Shown here in pieces: positions 53,563 through 64,000 of a stretch of 64,000 bases of DNA. The notes beneath the pieces were generated by a model. That model did not search any database. It saw only the letters and a program-made list of their open reading frames with translations, and had not been told where the DNA came from. The position numbers and the translations under genes were made by a program. Location of the stretch: contig NC_030382.2 in the NCBI RefSeq assembly GCF_001625215.2, positions 46,217,364 through 46,281,363 of the forward strand, read 5' to 3'. Within the stretch, counting starts at the first letter, position 1. Every line of letters starts with the position of its first letter. This DNA comes from Daucus carota subsp. sativus (Eukaryota; Streptophyta; Magnoliopsida; Apiales; Apiaceae).

Positions 53563-56500
53563 CTATTCACCATCTCTCCATACCTCCCGAAGGAGCTGAT
53601 ATCTGGCAACATTTCGACCACCCTTTTCGTTCAACTTTATGTTAGGTCTGGTTGAAGGTTGTGAGACAAGCAGGTTATCGCTGAGGATTGAAGTCAATGG
53701 AGACTCCAGCTCATCGAGTTCATCGTCGCTAGCATATGCTTTTCGACGCACTGATGATCCGCTTCTGCGCAGTTCATGGCTGCCCATTTCTCCAACAATG
53801 CTTGAAAATGCTGCTGCTGCAGGTGGGTGGTAGACTGTAGGATTTGCATTGCATGGAAAAACTGTGAGGGATTCTTCCACAGTTGCTGCAGCATCCTTCA
53901 TGAAAAAAGAAGACACAAGGAAAACATGTTTTAACATGCATTCTATCACTTAGATACTGAACAAGCAATAAAATAGCCTGCGTTAGATTTTCCAAGACTG
54001 AAGGTCTAATAGTTATAACAGACATACTTACCTCAGAATCCAAAGAATCTATAACAGAATCTGGAATTGGTTCTGGACAGAACTCGTCTGGAACAAAATT
54101 GATGAAAACCCTTCTGATAAGTGGTGCAGAAAATGTTGGGCAAACCTTGAAAAAATAGAGTACGCAAGCAATCAGTATTTAAGAAATATTGAAGAATATT
54201 TGAAGTATTTGAATCAAATGCTCTAGAGTTGGAAGGACCAACTTCTCTTCTTGTCGGGGCATCAGCAAGCATTTCAAATGGAAGCATCATAAGATCACTC
54301 AATGCATTGAGGAGACGGAAGGGCTTGAAAGATGTATCAGTTTCTACTTCCTCGTAATCACCAAGTCTGTCAGTATCTTCATGAGAATCGTTATCCTCAA
54401 TGCCGAAGAGGTCTGTCAGCCATCTTGACCAGTTGCCAATCTAGTGTCGTACGAAATAGATGTTAGGACTTGAGATAGAAACTATCAGTTCTTATGGCTA
54501 ACCGAGAGAGAGAATCTCATTACAGGCTCAATAACTTCCACTTGCAGCAAAATTAAGTTACCCCATAACACAATTTTACCAGCATGACGATAAATAGATA
54601 AAACAATACACAACCACCACAATGATGTGATAATACTCACAGCATTTTTCAATTGTGCTCCAGCACCAAAGCTTGATCGACCAGAAGGTACTGGTAGGAC
54701 CTTAGAATCAGCTATGGGATCAGATACAGGATCTGTTGGCATTTCTTCAGCTGATTCACGAAGAATAGCATTAAACATCGCCACATCTAGTCTACTCACC
54801 AACTGCTCCATTACCTACAATGCAGTCATTATGCTGATTTAGGGCCCTATATAATCATATCGCAATGTACTGTTAGATACGACACTTTTGTGTCCCAATA
54901 GACGGCAAACCGGCACACTTTCATAAAGGAAAAGTATCAACTGATAAGTTTCAGATGTTAAAAACTATACTACATCAAGTAAGACAACATCATACCAATC
55001 TAGCCAATACAGGTAAGCAGCCACACTCGTGCCCTCCAGCTCGAATTGGGCAAAGCCTTTCACAAGCATCTTTAAAAGCCCTTTTCCAAAGTTCTATGGA
55101 GTTATTTCCTTGCTCTTGATCTCGCAAGATATGCTTACTTCCAGTTGTTTTTCTTGAACCTGAACTGATTGTTCTACTACTCTTTGCAGCTGCAGGCTGC
55201 ATATGCGGAGTCAGAGTCTGCAAAGGGCAAGTAAATTAATTTAATAAGTGAACACTTCTAGTTAAATTAAAATTTCGATTATAAGAACTCGAATGTTAGC
55301 AGGTCAAAGAGAACCAGTAAAATGACCTGCCACCACACAGACTCGACAATTCGAGAGAATATCCAAGCTTCAACTCTTTCCAGTGCTGTAGTAAATGTCA
55401 CTGGGTCCTCCCAGTCACCAAATTCTTCAGTTGTTTTAACTTTTCCATTAGATTCATTTTTACCAATACAACTTTTAATGCATGGTTCGCTGGAAAGTCG
55501 CAATTCCCCGGCAGTCTTTCTGACAATTGCTCTTAACATAATTGAATTGGACAACCAGAAAGTTAACCTGCAGACATGTGAATTATACCTGGTGAAACTG
55601 GCAATATAACAAAGTGCCCCATACAGTCACATTCTCATTTTCTGTCTAAATAGAACATTTAACTATGTAATTGATACATACCTTGGAACATCATTTCCAC
55701 ATGCTTTGGCAACCAAAACTAATCCTGACACAGCGGCCCTTGCTGCACTAGCTCTTTTATCTGAAAACCTTGCTCTGCAAGCATGAAGATAGAATCTAGA
55801 GAGGCGCCGGGCAGGAGCATGGACCTTGTTTATTGAACCACCATGCTCCGCAACAACAGAATAAAGGGAAACCTCAAGGGCTGCTGCTTCCCTCAATTCT
55901 TCTTCAAGTATCTCAGCTTTAGATTTCCACTCATTTTTTTGGTCAGAGCCATTCACTAGTTCTTTTCTTCCAAACGTTGCAGTATTTGTAAGATTACTTT
56001 GAGCATCATTAACGCCACCGACTTTATTAATCTTCTTCTCATTCTCATTATACATTTTGGCTTTAGCTGGTTCTAGTGGCAACTGCACAGAATTCACATG
56101 TTTTAGTTTGCTATCGGTAAAAGGAGTTCCCTGACCTCCAACCACTTTCCCATTGGATGCCAAAGTAGTACTCCTTAATGTGCCTTGCTTTCTGGCAGCA
56201 TTTTGATAAACTTTACTAGCAACTTTGTTTCCTAAACCTTGTATCTTTTCATCTGATCTTTGTTCATCATGTGAAATTTCTTGCTGTTCTATTTCCAATT
56301 TGCCCTCTGTCATATCAATATCTAAGTTAGTAACAATGGTTGCCTCCACTTGGCCACTTTTTTGATTGGACGGGCTATCTGTATATGCATTGCCGGCTAC
56401 AACCCTGACTCCAAATTTGTCAAAAATTTCTTCAGCAAGTGGCAAAGTACTTGCTTTAGTTCCGTCTACGCTGCTAGCAACATTTTCATAAAGGCTGTCA

Positions 56501-58078
56501 CTTGTGTTTTCTTGTTCTAAGCTATTCATGATGCCCATAGAGTCCTTACTCGAGTCCAGAAACTGAGGAAATGAGGAAGAATATTGAACTGGAGGATCAC
56601 ATTCTTTCTTGATTGATGTGATGTTCCTCTCTGGAAACTCAGGAAAAGAAACATGATCATTTGCTGGCCTCTCCACACCAGGGACCAAGTCTTTTGATAA
56701 TAAAGTGTGTGAAGTTCCACTTGGACGTTTAAATGCTTCTGTCTCTGGATTAACTTTTGTTGTTGAAGGATATACCACCACAGGTAGAGCAGGCTCTGGT
56801 TTTATCCTGCCTGTGTTTTCTGCAGCTATATTCGATCCAACCTGCATTTCTCAGAGTGATAAACATCACATACATTCTATTGCACAAAATTGACCTCAAG
56901 ACCAAGGCATACTACAAGTAATTACATCAAGGTAAAAGACACTATTCGCAGTTAACTTGGTTCATCCCTAATCAAGCTGTGTCAAAATTATACAACCTCA
57001 TGTCCTCGTCCATATATTTCCACAAAGCTATAGTCTGGAAACAACAAAGACGACAAACAATCACCATATACAAAACTAAACAATATACAGTTAACCCTCT
57101 ATAAATTATTAATAACCTCAAAACCATGAATATTATTAATTTATTAAGATTAAATATATACTGTATTTATTATGCTGGAACTGAAACAATACTATATACT
57201 AGAAGTAATTAACTATCATGGATTATAAATCATGAATTTATCAAGGGTCTACTATAACTTAATTTATCGCCAATGGACATGTATTCAGGTCTATATCAAA
57301 ATTTGAAACTGAACTAAAGCTTATCAACTCGAGCATTCTTTAATTACTATAACTAATACTATATAACTAATAGGTCAAGGAGCGCAGTAATTACCTTCTC
57401 ACTTCTGTGTGGTGAATTTGCAGCGTCAATAGCAGAGGAGGCAAAAGTCCGTGATGAATGTGAAGAAATATCATCATCGTCATCGGTAAAAGAAGCTATC
57501 TCGGATACATCGTCATTTTCTTCATTCCTCGATCCTGGAACAGAATCTTGCCTATCTTTATCTAGAGAGACTTGTTTTGACAAGCCAGTCTTAGGAGTGG
57601 AATTAGAGCTATTTTTATCAACCTGTTGTATTCTAAGAAAGAGAACAGGCTGCTTTGTGTTCTTAGAACTCTTCTTGCAGCTCACTGGAGAGCTTACAGA
57701 TACAATATCTTCGATAATGCCATAATCAGCAAGATTAATGATGGCTGTTCCTAGCAGTTGTCCTTTAGTAACCTTATCTTTTTTAGGTTCAAACAAGGAA
57801 AATTCCAACAGGTTCTTCTGATACTTCTCACTGGATCTTTTTTCTCTACGTAGAGTCACAGGAAGTGTAAATGCCTCATTAAATTGAACACTGCTATCCC
57901 CAGTACTAGAAGTGAGATAGCCAGAATTCTGATCACCATTTTCCCACTGAAGCAATACAGACTGCACCGATCTGAGAGACTGAGATGGAGGCCAGGGATT
58001 TATCTCGCCTACATAGACAACGTAATCAACTTGAACAGAAGCATCTTTTCGATGCTTTGATCGAAGCCCGAGAACCAT
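53563..58078 (-). CDS. NT-C2 (EEIG1/EHBP1-type) domain protein
   Basis: Eight exons join in phase: 58078-57395, 56841-55682, 55567-55327, 55217-54996, 54814-54641, 54440-54243, 54145-54032 and 53895-53563, giving 1,041 residues. The N-terminal about 155 residues are an NT-type C2 domain (MVLGLRSKHRKDASVQVDY, GEINPWPPSQSL, FNEAFTLPVTL, LLGTAIINLADYG), which usually binds membranes. Acidic and serine-rich linkers follow (about 160-560). The conserved C-terminal part (EAWIFSRIVESVWWQ, ACERLCPIRAGGHECGCLPV, MEQLVSRLDVAMFNAILRES) is of the Arabidopsis At3g01810/At2g42320 type and resembles dilute/DIL-like helices. It ends NVARYQLLREVWRDGE. Precise function unknown; a role in organelle or cytoskeleton positioning is only inference. 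Exon 8 uses a weak AAG acceptor, chosen because it keeps frame. Confidence 0.88.
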
Positions 58079-59305
58079 CCTTCAAAAATGAAATTTCTGC
58101 TGATTAACACCACAAACACAGAATCAGCTTAATTTAATACACTCACAACTAGAGCAATACTACACGCAAACAGATAGATGCATCGACCCCCTTCCACATC
58201 AGCCAAGCCACTAACACACATAAGCAACCATAATCATTCTATATGCACACACAAGTACACATACAAACATGTATAACAATGCTTGATGGGCATACACGCA
58301 TGAAAAAGAACTCAACTTTAAGCTTAATCGAACCAGGAGAGAATAAACTAAGAGACAAGTTAAGAATATATCGAGTTCAATATACAATTACACAACCTTA
58401 AATCAATACAATAGAATCAAGTTTGAACATCAATCAAGTAACCCCATCAAGAAAATCAAGATCAAATACAAGTAACAAGGATCCAGAAGACTACTTAACA
58501 AAAAGACAGCTCAAATCAAGACTATACCACAAATAAAAATGTACCCAAAATCTGTAAAAGCCAAATAAACACAATATCAAAAGCAAAATTGATAAAATGA
58601 GTAAAGTACCAGGAGAATGATGAAAAAAATTGCAGCTTTGAGCAATAATAATAATAATCTTTATAGTGTCTTGTCAGCTTTATTGGGTTTTTGCAGCTTT
58701 TGGTGGGGAGGTTAAGTGAAGAGGCAGAAATATAAAAGAAAGTGGGAATGCATGAAAGGAGTAGAAAAGGGTAAGTGAAGATACAGCAGAATATGAAGAA
58801 GAAGACAGAGTTGATGGTGATGGGGATGATGTTAGAGTGACACACAAGTCCTTTTCACGGACGAAACCTTTGATGCATATCTATAACTTCAAGTTTAAAA
58901 GTACTTACTAGACAGTGAAAATGAAAAATCTTGGTAATGTAGATTTAACAGTCTGTTTGGTTTACCAGAATCCACGAAGTTTAAGCTGAGTTTGGGGAGA
59001 CACGGTTAATGGGGAAGAGAAGGCAGACAAGTAAACGAGAATGGACTGTAAAGTAAAGGAGTTTGTAAAGTGAATGTGAGAGCATGGTTGTGTTGTGGCC
59101 TTGTGGGACGCATGAATGTATTTTCAAATATTCCCCAATTATTTCGTTTGTGTATCTTCGACTCATCATTTTCTTGAAATCTTGAACGTCCTGTGGTACT
59201 GCTATTTTTGGGGTTTTTGTTATGTTTCCATTTGTGTAATCATACCATTTTTTGCTCGATGCCGTATGTAGTTCTCTATTTTAATTAACATTGTTTTATT
59301 TATTA
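58079..59305. other. 5' flank of the NT-C2 gene and intergenic
   Basis: Probably holds the leader of the NT-C2 gene (minus strand), possibly spliced. Short (ATA)n run near 58647. No other gene seen. Confidence 0.4.
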
Positions 59306-59535
59306 CTCCCTCCATCCCACAATACATGTCACTTTGACTTTTTTCACGTAATTTGAGGTGCAAATAAAACATATGTCTATATATTTTTTTCAATTTTTTT
59401 TTAATAAAAATACGGATGTTATACTTTTATTCAGAAAAAGAAAATTTGAAAAATAATATATAGAAGTATGTTTTATTTGCACATCAGATTACGTGCAAAA
59501 AAATCAAAATGACATGTATTTTGGGACAGAGGGAG
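59306..59535. mobile_element. Stowaway-like MITE 1 of a cluster
   Basis: 230 bp flanked by TA. Ends CTCCCTCCATCCCACAATAC and GTATTTTGGGACAGAGGGAG are imperfect inverted repeats extending into CATGTCA...TGACATG. Non-coding. Confidence 0.85.
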
Positions 59536-59574
59536 TAACATAAATATTAACAGTATAGGTTTGACTACTAATTA

Positions 59575-59824
59575 CCCCCTCTGTCCCTTTCATTTTTTAA
59601 TATTTCTTTTTCACTGCTTGACACGCATTTTAATGCGTTTATAAAACATAGTTCTACAACTTTTTTCTAAAATTTTTTTTTACTGAACAAAAATTTATAC
59701 ACTAAACTTTTATTCAGAAAAAGAAAATTTAGAAAAAAAGTTATAGAATTATGTTTTCAAGAGCATTAAAGTATGTGCCACGCCCCCGTCCCCCAATGTT
59801 AAGAATTGAGAGGGACGGAGGGAG
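59575..59824. mobile_element. Stowaway-like MITE 2
   Basis: 250 bp flanked by TA. Left end CCCCCTCTGTCCCTTTC, right end GAGAGGGACGGAGGGAG. Internal stem sequences around AGAAAAAG/TTTTTC. Confidence 0.8.
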
Positions 59825-59911
59825 TACTAATTATTCTTACATGATCTTGAAAATCGAAAAAATACATTTTAAAGTAGAATACACGTAGATTCTAGTTTAT
59901 TTTTCAAATTA

Positions 59912-60143
59912 CTTCCTTCATTCCAGTATAATAGTCGTTTTGACTTTTTGCACGTATTTTGAAGTGCATAAAAAACATATTTCTAAATATTAATTTTCAA
60001 ATTTTCTTGTTTTGAATAAAAATAGGGATGTTAAACTTTTATTCAAGAAAAGAAAAATTCAAAAATAATGTATAAAAGTATGTTTTTTTTACATCTCAAA
60101 CTACGTGCACAAAGTCAAAGCGATTATTATTTTGAAATGGGAG
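59912..60143. mobile_element. Stowaway-like MITE 3
   Basis: About 232 bp flanked by TA. Left end CTTCCTTCATTCCAGTATAA and right end TTATTTTGAAATGGGAG are diverged inverted repeats, continuing to GTCGTTTTGAC/GTCAAAGCGAT. A further lone right-end motif (GGGACGGAGGGTG) lies at 60202-60214. Confidence 0.65.
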
Positions 60144-61640
60144 TATTTTATATATGTAAATTTAAGTCAAAATTTGATCAATTTAACCCTAAAAAGTCAA
60201 TTGGGACGGAGGGTGTGATACACATCGGTGGATATTCGCACATTGTAAAATAATGTGTTAGTTAAAATTTTGCTAGGACCATCAATTTTTAATCCTCAGA
60301 AGCAGTATTGTAAAAAGCGGAAATCGGACGTAGTTGGTGAAATTACGCAACAAGGATTAACATAGGATTGATTGAATTGTTCGGGGATTAATCGGATTGA
60401 TCGATAATTAATCAAAAATTTAATCAGTTGACGAGTTATGAAATATGAATTAATCGGTGATTCACCGAGTTTTGGAACATAGATGAAAAGTGAATTCTCT
60501 TTGTATGCGGGACTATACCAACATTTTCACAATAAAGAGCATTTCTTTTGAAAAGCACAAAAAGAGTTTGAAAGAATAGATGTACCAGAAACAAAAATAT
60601 AGGCCCCCGTAACTCTGTTGCACGTTGGATCCCACCGTTTCCTGCGATTTTTTGGTGGGTGGCCGACGAATAGGTAAGTTGTCAGCCCAGATGTCAAATT
60701 CCATTTTACCTTTTCCAACATTCAAAGCAATTAAATATCTAGTTTTGTTCTGCTATTATATTTCATTATTATAATAAAAAGAAAATAGATTTATTATTGA
60801 AGGGGCTGCTTAAATATTCTATATCTTATGAATAAGAATATAATCTCTATTTGATTATACGGACTTGATTCGTGCAAGTAATTACATTTTATCTTTGAAC
60901 GACTTGACATAAATTTAAGTTTTGGCCATTCAATTCACAGTGTGTCAAGTTCTTCCTCTTTGAATATTTGTATCAAATCTCCTCATTACTCAAGGTTTTT
61001 GATGGAGATGTTGACTATCGGGTCTGGATCTAAGATTATACCTACCTAATTTATTGACACTTATGCTTGTTTTATTAATCAACGACTTTTAACAATTCGA
61101 CTTCTTCCGTTACCATTAGTGCTCATTTATTTTACTCTGTACCCCCGTGAGAATAACTTACCAAAGACCCCCTTAATTATCTCTCTTTCAGAAAGGTGCT
61201 TGACAACTGCTAGAGCCATGAAAACAACAGTGTAATGTTTTTTACCCCATGGATAATATGTTGTCGATATCTACCTCATACCTTCTTAACCCGATCTTTT
61301 TCATCGAGATGCTAGATAGCTGCTCGGGCTATGAAATTTACAGTGTAATTTGCCGAGCATTTTCATACTGGCCGACTACATTTCTGAAGAAACTATAGCT
61401 CATGTTTGAACACATACCGTCTCATGATTACACAGTGGTTACAGCATTACCTGAATGAATCCTGATTATACGATCTTGCATTAAAAAACAACAAACAATT
61501 TTAACAATTCTGTATAATCATGAGTGATTTTATATTATTGGTTTACAAACATCAGAATAGAAATCATAGCATCTCATTTGGTGCAATCCAGAGCAAATAT
61601 ATTAGTATAACACAACAAACATCTCACTGCAGATAATAGT
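60144..61640. other. Intergenic, no gene recognised
   Basis: AT-rich. Contains the orphan MITE end near 60202 and ATTAATCGG-rich sequence at about 60350-60460. No coding potential recognised. Confidence 0.5.
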
Positions 61641-62495
61641 TGGGCGAATCTCTGGTAACTTACTTTGTCATGCCCAGAGGTAAATTCACATCTTTATCCA
61701 TTAGGATGCTTCATCTGCATAAAAGGAGAAAATCATTACATGATCTGGCACTAACTGTAAGCACCAAAATGACAATACAAACATTTAACAGCAATATGTA
61801 TCAGCAGTGAAATAGGATATACTTGCTCCGAAGTCACAGTGATTTTAAATAACCAATTTTATGAGCTAAATTTATCAAAGTTATGTGCTCGAGTTTCCAA
61901 GTCAAACAAGATCTGGTCCAGTGTTCGAATCATTAAATTGGTATCCTTAACATGATTCTTACTGGTTTCCTTAATCACACGAACTAGAGAAGACAAAGGA
62001 GGAACCCGATTTATGTGTGTGTGATTTTTGTAAAACTGAAGTATGCTAAATAGTTGATAATTTAAATGTCTGAGACACAGACATGCATTTGTTCTTGTAA
62101 TGAGCAATACTCCTAGAAAGCCACATTCGTGATCTATCGTACTCCATATCCTTCAAACACATTCTGATTATTTCAGAATACACTGTTCGATGCACAAGTT
62201 ATCATTTCTATTGAACAATTGTGAACCTCAACAGCGTACCACTCTGTCTATGGTGCTTAGCAGATCCAATTATTAGCAGATTAGACATAACGCTCTCTTT
62301 ATATTGCAGATGTATTTTGAGTCCTATTTTCCTCTCGGTTTTTATTAGCTATGGTCAACAAAAGGAAAGGTCTATAGGCTGGGATCACATATGCACTTGC
62401 CTCCTATAACTGCAAATGATGGAACAACCAACACTCTTGGTATTAAGGATTAAAATGAAAAGAACAAGGGACAAGGGCTAACCTGATACAGGCAA

Positions 62496-63956
62496 TCAGG
62501 CGGCAGCAGCCTGCTGGAGCTCCCTATCTGCCCGCTCCCTGATTCTCCTTTCAAGCTCTGGTCTGAAGTGCCTGATAAGACCTTGAACAGGCCATGCAGC
62601 AGCATCACCCAAAGCACAAATTGTGTGCCCTTCAATCTGCTTTGTGACTTCTTGAAGCATGTCAATCTCCTCCAACTTTGCATTCCCAACCTTCATTCTC
62701 TCCATGATCATCCATAGCCATCCTGTGCCCTCCCTGCAAGGTGTACACTGTCCACAACTCTCATGCTTGTAAAAGTAAGATAGCCTTGCAATTGCATCTA
62801 CAACATCAGTTGACTTGTCCATGACAATGACAGCTGCAGTTCCCAAGCCTGACTGAGCAGCCTTGAGCGCATCAAAGTCCATTAGCACATCCTCACATAC
62901 ATTCTTGGGTATTAACGGAACAGATGAACCACCTGGTATAACTGCAAGCAAGTTGTCCCATCCACCTCTGACACCACCACAGTGCCTCTCTAAAAGCTCT
63001 TTCAATGGTATACTCATCTCTTCCTCAACTGTACAAGGCTTGTTTACGTGACCAGAAACACAAAATAGTTTTGTACCAGAATTGTTTTTCCTACCAAAGC
63101 TAGAAAACCACTCTGGTCCACGCCTCAAAATTGTCGGGGAAACTGCAACAGTTTCCACGTTTGTAACAGTTGTAGGACATCCATATAGCCCTGCATTAGC
63201 AGGAAATGGAGGCTTTAGTCTAGGTTTTCCTTGTTTTCCTTCAAGACTCTCTAGAAGTGCGGTCTCTTCACCGCATATATAGGCACCCGCACCAAAGTGG
63301 ATATGTACATCAAAATCATAACCAGATCCACAAGCATTCTTCCCCAAATATCCAGCTTTGTATGCTTCTTGCCTAGCCTTTTCAAGGTTTAGTCGTTCAT
63401 TCACATATTCACCTCTAATGTAAATGTATGCAGCAGAAGCCCTCATTCCTACTCCAGCTATCAGGCATCCCTCTAGTAACTTGTGTGGATCATGACGCAT
63501 AATTTCTCTGTCCTTGCAAGTTCCAGGTTCACTCTCATCGGCATTAACTACAAGATATGAAGGGCGACCATCAGATACCTTCGGCATAAAGGACCACTTA
63601 AGTCCGGATGGAAAACCAGCACCGCCACGTCCTCGGAGGCCAGATTTCTTCATTTCATTTACAATCCAATCAGTGCCCTTAAGAACAAGGTCTTTTGTTC
63701 TATGCCAATCACCTCGTTTAATAGCTCCTTTAAGAAACGGATCATGTAAACCATAAACATTTGTGAAGATACGATCTTCATCTTTCAGGCCACCAAAGTG
63801 AGTTTTCTCTGGAGGAGGCGGTGGGGGCGGAGGCTGCGGAGTACTAGCAGTAGTTGCAGACTGGGTACTGAAGAGTCTAGTACCTATTTCCCAGTGCTCA
63901 TTGTGAAGCCGAGATAATGCAACTCTATGTAGAGAAAGTATGCTCTTTATAGGCGC
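62496..63956 (-). CDS. NDUFV1: NADH dehydrogenase (complex I) 51-kDa flavoprotein subunit, 5' partial
   Basis: One exon of 1,461 nt encodes 486 residues and a stop; the start codon lies on an exon beyond 64000, and the acceptor TACTAG (ending 63957) begins this one at the likely second codon (APIKSIL). After an N-terminal presequence and a proline-rich stretch ([18 protein letters not shown]), the mature protein contains the FMN/NADH site [11 protein letters not shown] and the [16 protein letters not shown] and [13 protein letters not shown] motifs. The 4Fe-4S cluster N3 cysteines are SCGQCTPC and the later TICALG. It accepts electrons from NADH in the mitochondrial matrix arm of complex I (plant CI51). 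A 3'-UTR intron is likely (donor at 62482, acceptor ending 61715). Confidence 0.95.
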   Translation of the reverse strand, partial: APIKSILSLHRVALSRLHNEHWEIGTRLFSTQSATTASTPQPPPPPPPPEKTHFGGLKDEDRIFTNVYGLHDPFLKGAIKRGDWHRTKDLVLKGTDWIVNEMKKSGLRGRGGAGFPSGLKWSFMPKVSDGRPSYLVVNADESEPGTCKDREIMRHDPHKLLEGCLIAGVGMRASAAYIYIRGEYVNERLNLEKARQEAYKAGYLGKNACGSGYDFDVHIHFGAGAYICGEETALLESLEGKQGKPRLKPPFPANAGLYGCPTTVTNVETVAVSPTILRRGPEWFSSFGRKNNSGTKLFCVSGHVNKPCTVEEEMSIPLKELLERHCGGVRGGWDNLLAVIPGGSSVPLIPKNVCEDVLMDFDALKAAQSGLGTAAVIVMDKSTDVVDAIARLSYFYKHESCGQCTPCREGTGWLWMIMERMKVGNAKLEEIDMLQEVTKQIEGHTICALGDAAAWPVQGLIRHFRPELERRIRERADRELQQAAAA

Positions 63957-64000
63957 CTAGTAACAAAATGGCGGAAATATACAATAATTAGAGCGACAAT

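Overview
This window looks like nuclear chromosomal DNA of a flowering plant, most likely a eudicot. It is AT-rich. Its genes are intron-rich with GT-AG splice sites and encode typical plant housekeeping proteins: CTD small phosphatase, TOM20, ribosomal protein L17, signal peptidase subunit 1, a U-box/ARM ubiquitin ligase and the complex I 51 kDa subunit. It also carries Helitron, Stowaway, hAT-like, PIF/Harbinger and LTR elements. The species cannot be named from the sequence alone. Exon models below were built by hand from splice consensus and reading-phase continuity.

Layout. 1-544: 3' end of a Helitron that starts outside the window. 2461-2754 (+): small eight-cysteine DnaJ-type zinc-finger protein. 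3882-8129 (-): CTD small phosphatase-like protein in seven coding exons. 9873-25202: a 15.3-kb Helitron that looks autonomous, with an eight-exon Rep/helicase gene whose phases all join, an RPA70-like gene in seven exons, and an F-box-like cargo ORF. A second Helitron 3' end follows at 25821 and runs straight into a (TA)n tract. 26940-28900 (-): TOM20. 30523-34189: probable solo LTR with TG...CA ends and a 5-bp target duplication. 35260-38923 (+): RPL17; its third intron holds three diverged tandem copies of a block whose best-conserved part folds like an H/ACA snoRNA, with a small hAT-like element inserted between copies. 41173-41454 (+): SPC12/SPCS1. 42483-42800 (+): conserved-looking protein of unknown function.

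45275-48678: a PIF/Harbinger-type element (TAA target duplication, long imperfect TIRs) containing a transposase tail plus fragments of two unrelated host genes: two adjacent exons of a MADS-box K domain (antisense) and part of a BAHD acyltransferase (sense). It ends about 25 bp before the TATA box of the next gene. 48903-52525 (+): PUB45-type U-box/ARM E3 ligase. 53102-53174 (+): tRNA-Lys(CUU). 53563-58078 (-): a 1,041-residue NT-C2 (EEIG1/EHBP1-type) protein in eight exons. 59306-60143: a cluster of three Stowaway-like MITEs. 62496-63956 (-): complex I 51-kDa subunit, complete except for the exon carrying the start codon.

The host genes are not functionally linked; they are ordinary neighbours in a plant chromosome. 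The most unusual material is the intact-looking Helitron with its own RPA gene, the gene-capturing Harbinger element, and the intronic snoRNA triplication.
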